Origin: Chelonoidis abingdonii
Taxonomy: Eukaryota > Chordata > Testudines > Testudinidae
Reading direction: 5' to 3'
NCBI RefSeq assembly: GCF_003597395.2
Contig: NC_133769.1
Location: 51,277,043 to 51,341,042 of the forward strand
Length of the DNA: 64,000 nucleotides
In this document: positions 11,700-24,152 of the stretch, one piece after another
Numbering within the stretch: the stretch's first letter is position 1
Layout of the letters: each line of letters begins with the position of its first letter
Program-made: the position numbers and the translations under genes
The notes under the pieces: model-generated
Seen by the model: the letters and a program-made list of their open reading frames with translations, nothing else
Told to the model about the DNA's origin: nothing
The model's database searches: none

Positions 11700-14262
11700 G
11701 GCTTAACAGTTGAAATCCTTGCTGATCTTAATCTCAAAAAGAGATCAATAGAAGTGAAGCTTAGAAAGGACATAAGACAGCCGGGAGGAAAATAAAAAAT
11801 ATTTGCTCAGGGATGCAGGAGTGGAAATGAGGAAGACCAAATTACAGTTCGAGTTGCAGCTAGCAAGAGATATTAGAAGTTAACATGAAGAGTTTCTTCA
11901 AGTATGTTAGCAACAAGAAGAAAGTCAAGGAAGTGTGGGCCCCTTTACTGAATGAGGGAGGCAACCTAGTGACGAGGATTGGAAAAGATAATTTACCAAG
12001 CTTTTTTTGCTCTGTCTTCAAGAACAAGGTCAGCTCCAGACTGCTGCACTGGGCAGCATAGCATGGAGAGGAGGTGACCGTCCTTCTGTGGAGAAAGAAG
12101 TGGTTCAGGACTATTTAGAAAAGCTGGACGAGCACAAGTCCATGGGGCAAATGCGCTGCATCCGAGGTGCTAAAGGGTTGGTGGATGTTGATTGCAGAGC
12201 CATTGGTCATTATCTTATGAAACTCAGTGGCGATCAAGGAAGTCTCGATGACTGGAAACAAGGCTAATGTAGTGCCATCTTTATAAAAGGGAAGGAGGTA
12301 GGGATCCAGGGAACTACAGGCCATCAGCCTCATCTCAGTCCCTGGACATGAAACAGATGGAGCAGGTCCTCAGGACTCAATCTGAAGCACTTAGAGGAGA
12401 GGAAAGTGATCAAGGAACAATCCGCAATGGATTCACCAAGGCAAGTCATGCCTGACTAACCAGTGGCTTCTGTGGGATAGGGGAAAGCAGTGGACGTGTT
12501 ATTCTTGACTTTAGCAATAGGTTTTGAATCAGCGGTCTCCCACAGTATTCTTGCTGGCACGTTAAAGAGTATGGCTGGATAAATGGACTATAAGGTGGAT
12601 AGAAGCTGGCTAGATTGTCGGGTAGTGATCAATGGCTCCATGTCTAGTTGGCTCGCCGGTATTCAAGGGAGCGCTGCCCAAGGTCACTTCCTGTGTTTGT
12701 GTCAGTAGTCTTCATTAATGATCTAGAGCTGTGTGGACTGCACCCCTCAGCGACTTTGCAGGGTGACACGTAAACTGAGGGGAATGGGAGATACGCTGGA
12801 ATGAGTAGAGGGTAGGTACAGGATGGGACCAAGACAAATGAGGATTGGCCATAAGAAATCTGATGAGATCAACAAGGACAAGTGCAGAGTTCTAGCACTT
12901 GGAGAAGAATTCCCATGCACATGCAGAGAGCTAGGGACCAAATGGCTAGGCAGCATTATGTTGCCAGCAGAAGGCGACCTAAGGGGAATCTCTCCTAACG
13001 AAGGCCGATGAGAAGCTGGGATAAGACGTGCGAGATCAGTGTGCCCTTGTTGCCAAGAAGGACTCATGCCATTTGTATGCTGGACTGTATAAGCAGTGGG
13101 CATTGCCAAGCAGATTGAGGGACATGATTTTCCCCTCTACTCGACATTGGTGAGGGCCTCTTCTGGAGTACTTGTGTCCAGTTTGGGCCCTGTCGTAGCT
13201 TCCTACTCAGATTTGAACCTTAGCGTTCATAAACTGAGAAGCGAGCATGAACCTCTAAGCTTAATACAGCTTAGATTGATATCGCTGCCCACCAGCCAGG
13301 GATTTCCAGGGCCTGACTCCCTCGGGTTCTCCCCAAAACGTTCCCTGGGGGACCCCCCAAGACTCAGATGCCCTGCAGTTCTTACAACAAAGGAAACTAA
13401 CCTCCTCCCCTTGTCTCCTCTTTATTCTCATCCCAGCTCCCCCTCCTGGGTTATCTGTGGCGATACTGTACTTAAACTCCTTGAATGCAAAACAGAGAGA
13501 GGGCAATTTACCTCCCCCATTCCTTCTTCCCCTGAGGCTGCACAGATCACCTCCATAAATCTAACACAAAGAGAACTTCCCTTCCCTTCGTTTCTTAGCC
13601 TACCCAGAAAAACTCAAACAGGTCTTTAAAAAGAAGCTTTATATAAAAGAGAGAAGGACACATAAACATACATCTCTGCATCAAGGTGCAATACACAGGG
13701 CTATTTGCTTATAATAAATATATGAATAAACAGCCTTATTCAATAAGAATACAATTTAACATTCAGCAAACTACACACATGTAAATACAAAACAAAAACC
13801 AATAAAAGCCTATTGTTTTTTTCTACCTTTGTACTCAACAACTTGGAAACTGAAGATTGAAGCTTGAAGATAGAAAGAATCCTCTCTTAGCTGAGAGACT
13901 CGACAAAAAGACACAGACCCAACAGTCCCTCCCTGAGCTTTAAAATCCGGTTTCCTTGAATTGGGTCTCTGTCAGGTGTTTGGTTCCCTTTGGTTAACCC
14001 TTTACAGGTGGAAAGAAACATTAACCTTCGCTAATCTGTTTATTGACAGCCCCCCACGACAAGAAGGTGTGGAAAATCGGAAAGAGTCCAGGGGAGGGCA
14101 ACAAAAATGATTAGGGGTCTGGAGCACATGACGTGAGGATGAGGCTGGAGGGAAGTGGGCTTATTTAGTCTGTAGAAAGAGAAGCATGAGGAGGATTTGA
14201 TACCTGGTTTCCACTACCTGAAAGGGGGTTCCAAAAGAGAATAGATGTAGAACTGTTCAGAT
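11700..14262 (+). mobile_element. CR1 LINE, ORF2 region, many indels, LTR nested
   Basis: This follows the CR1 ORF2 order: CAGGAGTGGAAATGAGGAAG at about 11807, the AGCACAAGTCCATGGGGC segment at 12131, the RT motif-A region around 12500 (TTCTTGACTTTAGCAATAGG, equivalent to LDFSKAFD with a frameshift), then the thumb and C-terminal region to CTGAAAGGGGGTTCC at 14218-14232. A solo LTR interrupts it at 13191-14048. Almost every hundred bases carries an indel, so no frame is long. It ends at about 14262, just before the part found inverted at 11059-11355. The fragment from 11460 to 11700 may be its poorly matched upstream part. Confidence 0.8.
13191..14048 (-). mobile_element. Solo LTR (endogenous retrovirus type) in CR1
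   Basis: The insert begins TG and ends CA on the plus strand (TGTCGTAGC ... TTATTGACA) and is flanked by a 4-bp duplication GCCC at 13187-13190 and 14049-14052. In minus orientation it carries ATAAAG-type polyadenylation sequence (ATATAAAGCTTCTT) before a T-rich, then G-rich 3' part. CR1 sequence resumes on the far side (AAGGTGTGGAAAATCGGAAA). There are no internal viral genes, so this is a recombined solo LTR. The right edge could be a few bases further (14061). Confidence 0.65.
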
Positions 14263-15425
14263 AAAATTTTATGATCATTTGGCAATGCCACAAACCACAT
14301 TTAGAAGAGTTGATGTTGATAGTGATCTAACAAACCCATTTCCAATCACAAATGGGGCGAAGCAAGGATGTATCCTTGCTCCTAGCTTTTTTGGTTTATT
14401 CTTCACTGTAATACTAGAGGAACCCTCCAAGACTCTTCAAATGGAGTCTCTATCCGCTTTCACACTGGCAAGCTCTTTAATCTCTATCGTCTACATGTGA
14501 ATACCAAGGTGAGCGAAGCATTGATCCAGAAACTACTCTACCCCAATAACTGACTTCGTAGCAAATTCTGAAGCAGCACTACAAGACCTTACAAGCTGCT
14601 TTGCTGTGGCAGCTCAGAACTCTGGCCTTACCATCACTCAAATAAAAACTATGTACTAGCCAGCTCCTCAACGACCTTGTCAAGATCCACATACAAGTCT
14701 GGAAGCTACCATGCTCCAAGTTGTCAGACAGTTTAGTAATCTCAGCAGCATGTTAATCATTGATATGACAATCAATTACAAAGTGGGTATGCAAATAAAG
14801 CAAGGCAGTGCCGCAATATGGTTTCCTTTGTCACTGAACCAGAAAGCAACATGGAATCTCTGTAAAAAAGACAAAAATCTAAGCGTATAATGCTGTTGTC
14901 CTAATGACATTGCTCTACGGGGTGAAACATGGATCTGTTATTAATGGCACATTAAAAACCTTGACAGTTTCCATTTACAACACTTATGATGACTGCTGGG
15001 CATCAAATGGTAGGACCAGCTGTCCAACAGGGAAGTCTTGGCAAAAGATAGTTGGTATTGAGGCTCATTTGATTTGCACCCAGCTGAGATGAACTGGTCA
15101 TGTAATTTGTATGCCTGAGAATCATCTAGCAAAACAAATTTTACATTCTGAATTTATGCTCCAGCAACTGTAACTATGAAGAACAGATGAAACACTTCAA
15201 AGATGCTCAGTCAAAATCTGCACAAGATGAATATTTCTGATTCGATCGTTGATGAACTGGCATCTGACCATATCAGATGGCACCACACTGTAAGTATGAG
15301 TGTCCACAACGCTGAGGAGAACCACGAGGTGCAGCTAGAAGCACAGGGTCAGACATGGAAACAACGGGCAACTCAATTAACACTGGCAACCAAATGGCTC
15401 TGTGGTCAGTCCAGCAAATGTTGTT
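14263..15425 (+). mobile_element. Non-LTR retrotransposon (LINE) RT and C-terminal remnant
   Basis: A readable RT piece at 14279-14500 has NPFPITNGAKQGCILAPSFF, the motif-B region (NGxKQGCxLAP), then FTVILEE. Downstream, 15060-15160 encodes QLRxTGHVICMPENHLAKQI, the conserved C-terminal LRWxGHVxRMP..LPKQ segment of this LINE type. 15185-15290 continues as KHFKD...SKS. Stops and frameshifts abound. The clade (RTE-like or related) is not settled by eye. It starts directly against the end of the CR1. Confidence 0.6.
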
Positions 15426-15511
15426 CTTCCCAAATTGGTTTACTGAGCCATGGAAAGCCCCATTAGTACAAACTGTGATTGTTGATGTCACCCTTGAAAT
15501 TGGGGTGACCA

Positions 15512-15665
15512 GTATTATTAGTAGGCAGTGCCTCATACACTGCAGGGACTACCAGAATGCAAAATAAATTAATAATGTTCAGAGATCCTTCTGTCCTCTG
15601 GACAGTTAGAATTCAGCTTCACATAATCACTCATTAACTTGCAGTGGGAATTGTGTACCAAAGTC
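15512..15665 (+). repeat. Dispersed repeat unit, copy 2 (partner at 10871)
   Basis: Same unit and orientation as 10871-11040, at the other side of the LINE cluster: ACTACCAGAATGCAAAATAA, then ATAATGTTCAGAGATC and GGACAGTTAGAATTC. Confidence 0.6.
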
Positions 15666-15764
15666 CCCTTAGACGATCGCTAGTTTGTCACTCACGACAG
15701 GTCACAAACACATAAGTGTTTATAAAAGACTAGGGGGTAAACTACTATTATGGTTCTCTCATTT

Positions 15765-17320
15765 TAAGAATTAAGGACATAAGAATTGGCATACTAGGTC
15801 AGACCAATGGTCCATTTAGCCCAGAATGCTGACTAGCAGATGGTGTGATATGCTTCATGGGAATGAACAGAATAGGGCAATTATCGAGTGATCCATCTCC
15901 TGTCATCCAGTCCTACCTTCTGGCAGTCAGAGGTTAAGGGACACACAGAGCGTGGGGTTGGCTTATAGCCTTTGGGGGGGGGGGGGAATCTACTCTCCAG
16001 GAACTAATCTAATTCTTTTTCGAACCCAGTTATACTTTTGACCTTTCCAAAATCCCTTGGCAATGAGTTCCACAGGTTGACTGTGTGTATTGTATGAAGT
16101 AGTACTTCCTTATATATGTTTTAAGCCTGCTGCCTACTAATGTCATGGGGTGACCCCATTTCTCATGTTATATGAAGGGGTAAATAACAAACAAACACTT
16201 TCCTATCCACTTTCTCCATGCCATCGTGATTGTATAGACCTCTATCATATCACCCTTTAGTTGACTCTTTTCTGAGCTGAACAGTCCCACTCATTTTAAT
16301 CTCTCCTCAAATGGAAGCTGTTCCATACCACTAATAACATTTGTTGCCTTTTCCAATTCAAATATATCTTTTTTGAGATGGGGCAACCAGAACGGCATGC
16401 AGTATTCAAGGTATGGGCATATCTCGGATTTACATAGTGACATATGATAAGACAGAAAATATCAATCTCTCTCTTTCCTAATGGTTCCTAGCACTGTTTA
16501 CTCAATATTCAGCAAGAGTCTAAAAAGCAGATATTTTCAGAGAACTGTTCACAATGACTTTCAGGTCTCGTTCTTGAATAGCAACAGCTAGTTTAGATCC
16601 CATCATTTTGTATGTATAATTGAGATTATGTTTTCCAGTGTGCATTACTTTGCATTTATCAACACTTACTTTCATCTGCTATTTTGTTGTCTAGTCACCC
16701 AGTTTTCTGAGATCCTTTTGTTACTCTTCGCAATCAGCTTTGGATTTCATAAGTAATTTTGTATCGGCTGCAATCTCTGCCACCTCACTATTTACCCCCT
16801 TTTCCAGATCATTTATGATTATGCTGAACAGCACTGGTCCCAATATACGTCCTGGGGAAGCCCCACAATTTATCTCTCCCCATTCTAAGAAAATGACCAT
16901 TTATTCCTAACCTTTGTTTTCTATGTTTTAACCAGTTACTAATCCAGGATCTCTCTTATCCCATGACTGCTTCCTCTGTCTAAGAGACTTTGTCAGATGC
17001 TTTCTGAAAGTCCAAGTACACTATAAAACTGGATCATCATTGTCCACGTGCTTGTTGAGTCAGCCCAAATAATTCTAATAGATTGGTGAGGCATTATTTC
17101 CTCTTGTCCAACATTTCATGTTCATCTACATGTCTAATAATTCTGTTCTTTACTATAGTTTCAACCAATTTGCCTAGTAGTGAGGTTGGCACGCCAGCCT
17201 GTAATTGCTAGAATCGCCTTTGGAGGCTTTTTAAAAAAAAATTGGCAATACATTTAGCTATCTTCCAGTCATCTGTACAGAGGCTGATTTAAGTGAGAGA
17301 GAGAATTCACTGTGATATGT
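15765..17320 (-). mobile_element. CR1 LINE, 3' tail plus RT region, inverted
   Basis: The left edge, ACATAAGAATTGGCATACTA with GGTCAGACCAATGGTCC, is the reverse complement of the CR1 terminus also seen at 24100-24152 and 41100-41180. Further right it is the reverse complement of RT coding sequence, including the conserved block matching 23830-23940 (GAGTTCCACAGGTTGACTGT). It extends further 5' than any other copy of this subfamily here, to about 17320. A 13-base G run sits at 15974-15986. No frame is intact. Confidence 0.85.
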
Positions 17321-18340
17321 AACCTATATGTGCATGTGCGCGCACACGTATTATATGGAAGACCCATTAACACTTTTCAGCCATGCAACCTACACCAAGT
17401 TGTGCTATAAAACACACCAAAAATACATAGAATTTAAAATGAGAAATGCTAACCACTTCTGCAATGGTTCACATTCATGCGGGGGGGGTGGGGGTTGTGG
17501 GGGTTAAGAGGTTGGCAAAAATGTATTCTTAAAGTACAAAACCATGTCTGATCACTGTTTTTGTACTGTATGTAATTTGTTGTTACAATTGCTAAAATAT
17601 GGCTAATTGAAACCAGTCTTACTGAAAATTAGCAGAGTGAAGCCACACTTACTCAGGGACTCCATAATATTTCACATTAAATTTGGTCACATTTTTATTC
17701 CTCTTTCACTTTAAAAGCACAAAACAAATATACATGATATTTTCTACTTATGAGACGTAATTACAATTATAGTGAACTATTTTTAAAACCAATTCAGCAT
17801 ATAACAGTTTTGGATTAAGTTTATCTGACATGGTACCAACAACAGACACTATTCTGAAATGTAGCTAGAATTTACTTTATATTCAAAACATGGCATCTTT
17901 AAATTTATCTGGAAATCACAAACTATATACAGAATTTATGATTGTCATCCTAGCAACCAAGTAAAGTGCTGTTGAGGTGGGAATGTAATTATACAAAAAC
18001 AAAAAGACCTCAAATAATCTTGGCCATTAGTATACGTAACATACGTGCATCAACACTGTGATCACCCAGCACAGCATCTAAGGTTCCTGTTGGAATCATG
18101 ACTGCTGCTACACACGCAAGTAGTAGCCATAGCAAAAAACAAAAAAAACACCTTCTTCCACATTCAGTCACCCGGGATGTTACACACTATGAAAAAGTAG
18201 CCATGGTGGTTAAACCACTGCAATTCATTCTATCTGGGGTTGTGGATTAAAAACCAAGACATTTTCAATTTATACAGAATGCACCAGCACCCCACCCCCC
18301 TTTTCTTTTTTAAAGCAAAAAAGGCTACAAAGTGCACATT
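17321..18340. other. Intergenic stretch with purine/GT-rich patches
   Basis: Alternating GTGCGCGCACACG near 17332 and a G-rich tract (GCGGGGGGGGTGGGGG) near 17479-17505. No gene seen. Confidence 0.5.
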
Positions 18341-18480
18341 ACTGGCACTTTGCTGATCCTACTAGCTTCCAATATAGGGTTCAGTTCAAAGTCCTGGTTC
18401 TAACCTTCAAGGACCCTACTGATAAGGGCCTAGTTATCTCAGATACTGTCTTACTGAGTAAGGGGCAGAACATGCTCAGC
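18341..18480 (+). mobile_element. LINE (L2/CR1 superfamily) RT C-terminal scrap
   Basis: In one frame the segment reads as an ...YRVQFKVLVLTFKDP... box, which matches the LHWLPIxxRIxFKVLxLTxKAL segment near the end of L2-like LINE reverse transcriptases. It is short, and the rest is not alignable by eye. Confidence 0.4.
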
Positions 18481-21400
18481 TGAGGGACCTTGGAATATAT
18501 GACAGCAAAAAATAAGAATGATCCCAAAATGGACCCTTTCCAGGGACAATCTAAATCCTACCTTTTTGCAAAAGCCTTCCTCACAACAGGAAAGACCAAC
18601 TCATTCACATTTCTTAGTAGAAGAAGGGGGGATGGGGGAGAGAATCTAAACAATCAGAGCTCAATCATCAGGGAGTAATGGTGAATAGTATCCATTATGG
18701 AGAAATATAATGTGATTCGATTGGTTGTGCTACCTCAGAACTGTGATGAGCATATTAGGAATAGTCAAGATTGTTATTCTGTCTGTGCACTGCTAGTAAT
18801 GGCTTACAGATTTCTCACTTGCATTTACCAGTTTACAGTAACTGCACATGTATTCAAATCTTCTAAATTCTCCTCCTCTAGGCTTGATGCACCTGAACCA
18901 GGACTAAACTCTAGTGCCATAGAAAGGACCAATTAAGAGCCCACTCTAGAATAGAAGCAGCACATAATGCAGTGACCTGCCCCAAGATGACTAAGGCCTT
19001 AAACTTCTCATTCAAGACTAGAATTCCCACAACAACTGGCGTACAATCTAAGATCAAGCTTATCAGAATAACTGTATATAGTACAAGATGTATAACTTGT
19101 CCTGTGTTGTCTTTTTAAAATAAGTTAAATAATCAAAATTAATGTTTTGGTACTTACTGGCTGAAAACTGTCACAATAGGTCACATTATTCATCTTTATG
19201 TAGTGCTGAAAGGATTAGCTTATGCTCAACATTTTGAAATACAGTGATTTCAGAAGTATGCACTTTGTGAGCAATCTTAATATTTGGTAGGTCATCAGCC
19301 TTTTGGGTGCCAAACTCTTTTCTCCACTTCACTGTAATAGTTCACTTGAATAAACAATATAATAGATTTAGTTTCAGACAAGGAATTAAACAACCGGCTA
19401 GGAAGAACAAGTTAAAATACACATGGCATTAGGCCATGTCAGTATATACTGGAGGAGATCTGAGAGTTGAGAAAAAGGAAGCACATTAGAGGGAAAAGCA
19501 GAAGTTAGTAAAGGAGGTGTATGGTAGATGGGTGAGAGGTTAGGGTGATCTGGCTAAAGGAGAAATTGCTCAGGTGTCCCAAAAAGTGGCTACACATAAA
19601 GGTGCTCCTAGACACAACTACTAAATCTATTGTCTGGACACACTTCCTCTGAAAATGTGTTAAACGTCTCGAAGAGGATCAAACATTCAAGATCATATCC
19701 CAGATGCCTTTGTTTGAATGTCAGGGCATCGAAATAAACAAAGCTGCGCTGTTTATTTAGACGCACTTCTGGTCAAATGTCTCGTCTATCCCATTTGGAA
19801 CATTATGCAATTACGTCTTTAAAGGATGAGGATGGACTACTTAGGATCAGTATGCTATTTTCATTCATTTCTATTAATCGGATTTTTAAAGCATTTTAGA
19901 CTTACAAAGTAACTAGCCATCATAGAGGCTTTGCCAATTCTGAAGTTTGAAAACAGCTATTTGAGTTACTTCAAGCACTATGACATTTTTTTTAAACAGA
20001 AAAAGATTTTTCATTCCCATAACTTTAAAACGGTTTAATACACTATAAGATTTCTATGAAAAATTCATCCTTGGACTGAAATCAAGCAGAAGGGATCATT
20101 CTAAAATCAGATACTATAACAAGTTATAAAAATAACCTACCAAAACCCAAAAATACGGCATTGCAAATACCAAAATAGACCTTTTCCTATAGTAGTTGTT
20201 TTCATTAATTAACTGTAGAAAATAAAATCTGTGTAAATTTGAGTAATAGAGAAGATCATACATCTCCTACAGTAATATAATCACAGCACCTTCCTTATCT
20301 CCTTTTCTTTAATTAAGATAGTGGGCATCACAATGTAAATGGTAGTTTATCCCCCCAGAGATGAAGTATCCCTTTCCCAGGAGAACCCTTATGCAGGATG
20401 CTGTTTAGTAGAGGAGAAAGAGGCAATTGAAGCAGAGAAATGATGGATAGCAATGACCTTTCTATCTGTAAAACATGGGCATATTTTAGGCTATTTAATT
20501 TTCAGAATTGGATTATTATTAATCAATTATTCATGACAATTTGAATCTATGGGAGATGATTTTTGTTTTCTTAAATATCACAAAGCTAAGGTCCTTCTTG
20601 AGAACGAGAACGGATATTAAATCCTCACAAGTAAATAGCGATCAAGTCACTGAAACTCTCCCCCCATCACACACACATTTTTTTTCCTACATAAAACGTA
20701 CATTAATGATGACTTTTCACTTTCTGTAAGACTTGTGTCTAAAATCTACCTACTTAATCCTTTTGAATGTTGTTTTGACTATAAAAAAAAAAAGATGTTT
20801 TCTGTGCCAGTATAGTTTGAGTATTAAACTGCAGAAGCCACTGTAGTTTGGGATCGGTAAAAGAATGTACACCCAATCTCCAACTGGGGGAGAGAAGCAC
20901 TGCTACAAGCAGTGGTGTTGCATCATAGCCTTTTCCACAGACACTAGTTAAAGCAAATGCGGTTAAACTTTAGCACCTTCTTTAATTTCAGCTTAACAAG
21001 GGAAAAAACATACAGAGCCTTTGAAAGGTGTGGGTGCACAGCAACGGGCAAGGACAGGATGGGATTAATGGGCTCAGCATATACAGCTATGCGGTGTATG
21101 TGGAGGCGTGAATGCATCTTTTTTCCTGTCTGGCCCAGCCTATTTTCTGCATACCTGGATAGCGGAATTTCTGTTCCCAGAGCTCTCATGTTCCATCAGG
21201 CACCCCTCCCCCACATATCAAAGAAGCCTTGCAGCAGAAGTAGAGTCTCCATAAAGGATGCCTGACTGTACTAGGATGAGGGAGGAAAAGAGCTATTTGC
21301 TGGTATTTAAACTCACAACTAAGGAAGAAGGCAAACCTGGTAAAAGGCTGGCTTTAGAACAGCTTCATTAGAGGAATAGTATCCTGAATGCTTGCAGAAT

Positions 21401-22311
21401 ACTGAAATAAGAAGGCCGAGGGTGATTCTCTGTGGAAGGGAAAAGGTTCATAATAGTTTCTGGGATTTTTCAAAGCTATAAAATCCTGGCTGATCAAAAA
21501 CTTTAGTTGCTGCTGGTGCAGAGAGAACTGTCTTACAACAGGAGCCATACACAGCTACCAAATTGAAGGCTGGAGTAGGCGGATTACAGGAGATTACCAT
21601 CAGAAGGATGAAGTCCAGAGAAGGGCCTCAAAACCAAGCACTTGGTGTCAGAGGGTTGCAATGTGGTAATACAGAGTCCTTGGCCTGCCTCAGAACAAGA
21701 CAATGGTTCTTCCAGGTTCTGAGGCTAGGTTCAAACATTCTGCTACCTGCCTAGCTAATTATACTAGAAGAACTATAGCTATGTTTTGACCTACTGGGCA
21801 ATGTGTTGCAGATGCAAATACTAACTATTGAGTGACTGACTACTTGATAAGCACCATATACTTGTGAGAACACACATGTGTGCACAAAAAATGCACACTC
21901 AACAGAAATGGTGGGCCGATACTCTCTTCCAGACCACTCATGCTTGGATGCTTTCCTTCCCACTACTGTTTGTATGTTTGTCTTCACAGAGACATTGAGC
22001 TTCTTCTGCATGCTCTTTGGACCGGACCCTTTGGCCTCCAGCACAGATAGGCAGTACCTAGCACACTGTTGGCAGAATGGAATGCAAAAAAATAAACAAA
22101 CAAGGTTGGGCTCCTTCCTTCCTCCAGGCAATGAAAGAATTCACACTAATCTCTCACTGCCTCTAATGATTACCAGTTAGATTAATTTGTATTATTCTCT
22201 TCCAGTGAGAATGAAACTAAGAAATTAAAGAAAAAAATGCAAGAAAAAAAGTATGTCACAGCATACATTTCATAACCTTTCAGTGTTAGATAGCTAACTT
22301 CACGCATAAGT
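18481..22311. other. Long intergenic or intronic stretch
   Basis: AT-rich with many short frames but none with a domain, signal sequence or splice-site pair that I trust. If the minus-strand gene described at 24.9-38.1 kb ends where proposed, this is intergenic sequence downstream of it. Confidence 0.5.
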
Positions 22312-23020
22312 GTTAACAGATTATATGGCCAGAAGTGACCACTGTGATCATCTAGTTTGACCTCCTGTACTACAAAGGCCATAAAACTTCATTGAATTAA
22401 TTCCTGTTGGAACTACAGCATATCTTTAAGGAAAGCATCCAAGCTTGATTTAAAAATTTCCAGTGATTGAGAATCCACCACAACCTTTGGTAAATTGTTC
22501 CTATGGTTAATTACTCTCACTGATAAAAAATATATGCCCTTCTTCTAATGTGAATTTGTCTAGCTTCAATTTTCATCCATTGGACCTTGTTATACCTTCA
22601 TCTGCTAGCTTGAAGAGCCCTCCATTATCAAATTTCTATTTCCCATGTAGGTATTTATAAACTGTGATCACATCACCCTTAACATTCTCTTTGTTAAGAT
22701 ATATAGACTGAGCCCCTGGAGTTTCTCACTATAAGGCATATTTTCCAATCCTTTAATCTTTCTCATGGCTTTCCCCTGAACCCTCTCTAATTTATTAACA
22801 TAACCTTGTGTGGAAACCAAAACAGTATGCAAGTACTGCCAAATACAGATGTAATAGAAGCTCCCAACTCCTACCTAAAATTCTCCCATTCATGTATCCA
22901 AGGATTGCAATAACCCTTCTGGTCACAGCAGTGCAGTGGGAACTCATGGTCACCTGATTATCCATCATGACATGCAGGTCCTTTTAAGAGTCACTGCTTT
23001 CCAGAATACAGTTCATCTTG
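22312..23020 (-). mobile_element. CR1-type LINE 3' region, older subfamily, inverted
   Basis: Begins with GGCCAGAAGTGACCACTGTG and ATCATCTAGTTTGACCTCCT, a CR1 terminus variant, then the reverse complement of RT C-terminal coding (TTGAGAATCCACCACAACC; TTTATAAACTGTGATCACAT). It differs from the 11, 15.8 and 23 kb copies enough to be another subfamily. Non-functional. Confidence 0.75.
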
Positions 23021-23259
23021 TAAGTATGCCTACACTACGCCCTGAATGATCATCAACTGGGAGAAAGATGCATGCTGGGGGTAGGCCACTTGTCAGTGGT
23101 AGTATGATTGTGTTCATTACTGGTTTCTGAGACTTGGGTTTGAGGATTCGGGGGAAGAGGGGCCAGTCACAGAGGGATGTGTGGGAGTCTAAGCATGTAA
23201 AGATGCAGCAAAACCAGTTAGGCAGCTGGTTTGGGGAACAGGCTGCAAGCTAAGGGATG

Positions 23260-24152
23260 TGAAGGGGTTTGTATGAGACAATGAGTGGATGAGATATTTC
23301 AACTATACAAACAATATGATGGGGGCTAATTTAGCTACAACTACTCAGGAAACAGATCTTGGAGTCATCACGGATAGTTCTCTGAAGACATCCACACAGT
23401 GTGCAGTGGCAGTCAAAAAAGCAAACAGGAGGTTAGGAATCATTCAAAAAGGGATAGAGAATAAGACAGAGAATGTCTTATTGCCCTTATATAAATACAT
23501 GGTATGCCCACATCTTGAATATTGCATACAGATGTGGTCTCCTCATCTCAAAAGAGATATACTGGCATTAGAAAAGGTTCAGAGAAGGGCAACTAAAATG
23601 ATTAGGGGTTTGGAACGGGTCCCATATGAGGAAAGAGTAAAGATGCTAGGACTTTTCAGCTTGGAAAAGAGGAGACTAAGGGGGGATACGATAGAGGTGT
23701 ATAAAAATCACGAGTGGTATGGAGAAATTGAATAAGGAAAAGATATTTACTTGTTTCTATAATATAAGAAATAGAGGCCACCAAATTAAATTAATGGGCA
23801 GCAGGTTTAAAACAAATAAAAGGAAGTTCTTGTTCACACAGCACACAGTCAACCTGTGGAACTCCTTGCCTGAGGAAGTTGCAAAGGCTAGGACTATAAC
23901 AGGGTTTAAAAGAGAATTAAATAAATTCATGAAGGTTAAGTCCATTAATGGCTTTTAGCCAGGATGGGTAAGGAATGGTGTCTCTAGCCTCTGTTTGTCA
24001 GAGGGTGGAAATGGGTGGCAAGAGAGAGATCACTTGATCATTACCTGTTAGGTTCACTCCCTCTGGGACACTTGGCATTCGTCACTGTCAATAGACAGGA
24101 TACTGTGCTGGATGGACCTTTGGTCTGACCCAGTATGGCCATTCTTATGTTC
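23260..24152 (+). mobile_element. CR1 LINE, readable ORF2 C-terminus and 3' end
   Basis: The most readable CR1 in the window. Frame 23289-23735 gives DLGVITDSSLKTSTQCAVAV, KANRRLGII, PLYKYMVCPHLEYCIQMWSP and LEKVQRRATKMIRGLERVPY, which are the RT thumb and C-terminal blocks. It then shifts into 23719-23958 (RFKTNKRKFLFTQHTVNLWN, then LPEEVAKA). The 3' tail ends GGTCTGACCCAGTATGGCCA TTCTTATGTTC. It is truncated 5' and has at least one frameshift at about 23715. Confidence 0.9.
23289..23958 (+). pseudogene. CR1 ORF2 C-terminal coding remnant (frameshifted)
   Basis: Two overlapping frames, 148 and 79 residues, cover the last part of the CR1 ORF2 protein. ORF2 normally carries an endonuclease and a reverse transcriptase and copies CR1 RNA at its target. 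Here the endonuclease, the catalytic palm and the FADD box are all missing because of 5' truncation. The first frame keeps HLEYCIQMWSP and QRRATKMIRG; the second keeps NLWNSLPEEV and FKRELNKFM. The frames overlap at 23719-23735, so one small indel separates them. Confidence 0.85.

Noticed and set aside
11517..13629. Multiple frames of 60-177 codons
   Set aside because: All fall inside the indel-rich CR1 and the LTR. They are fragments or out-of-frame readings.
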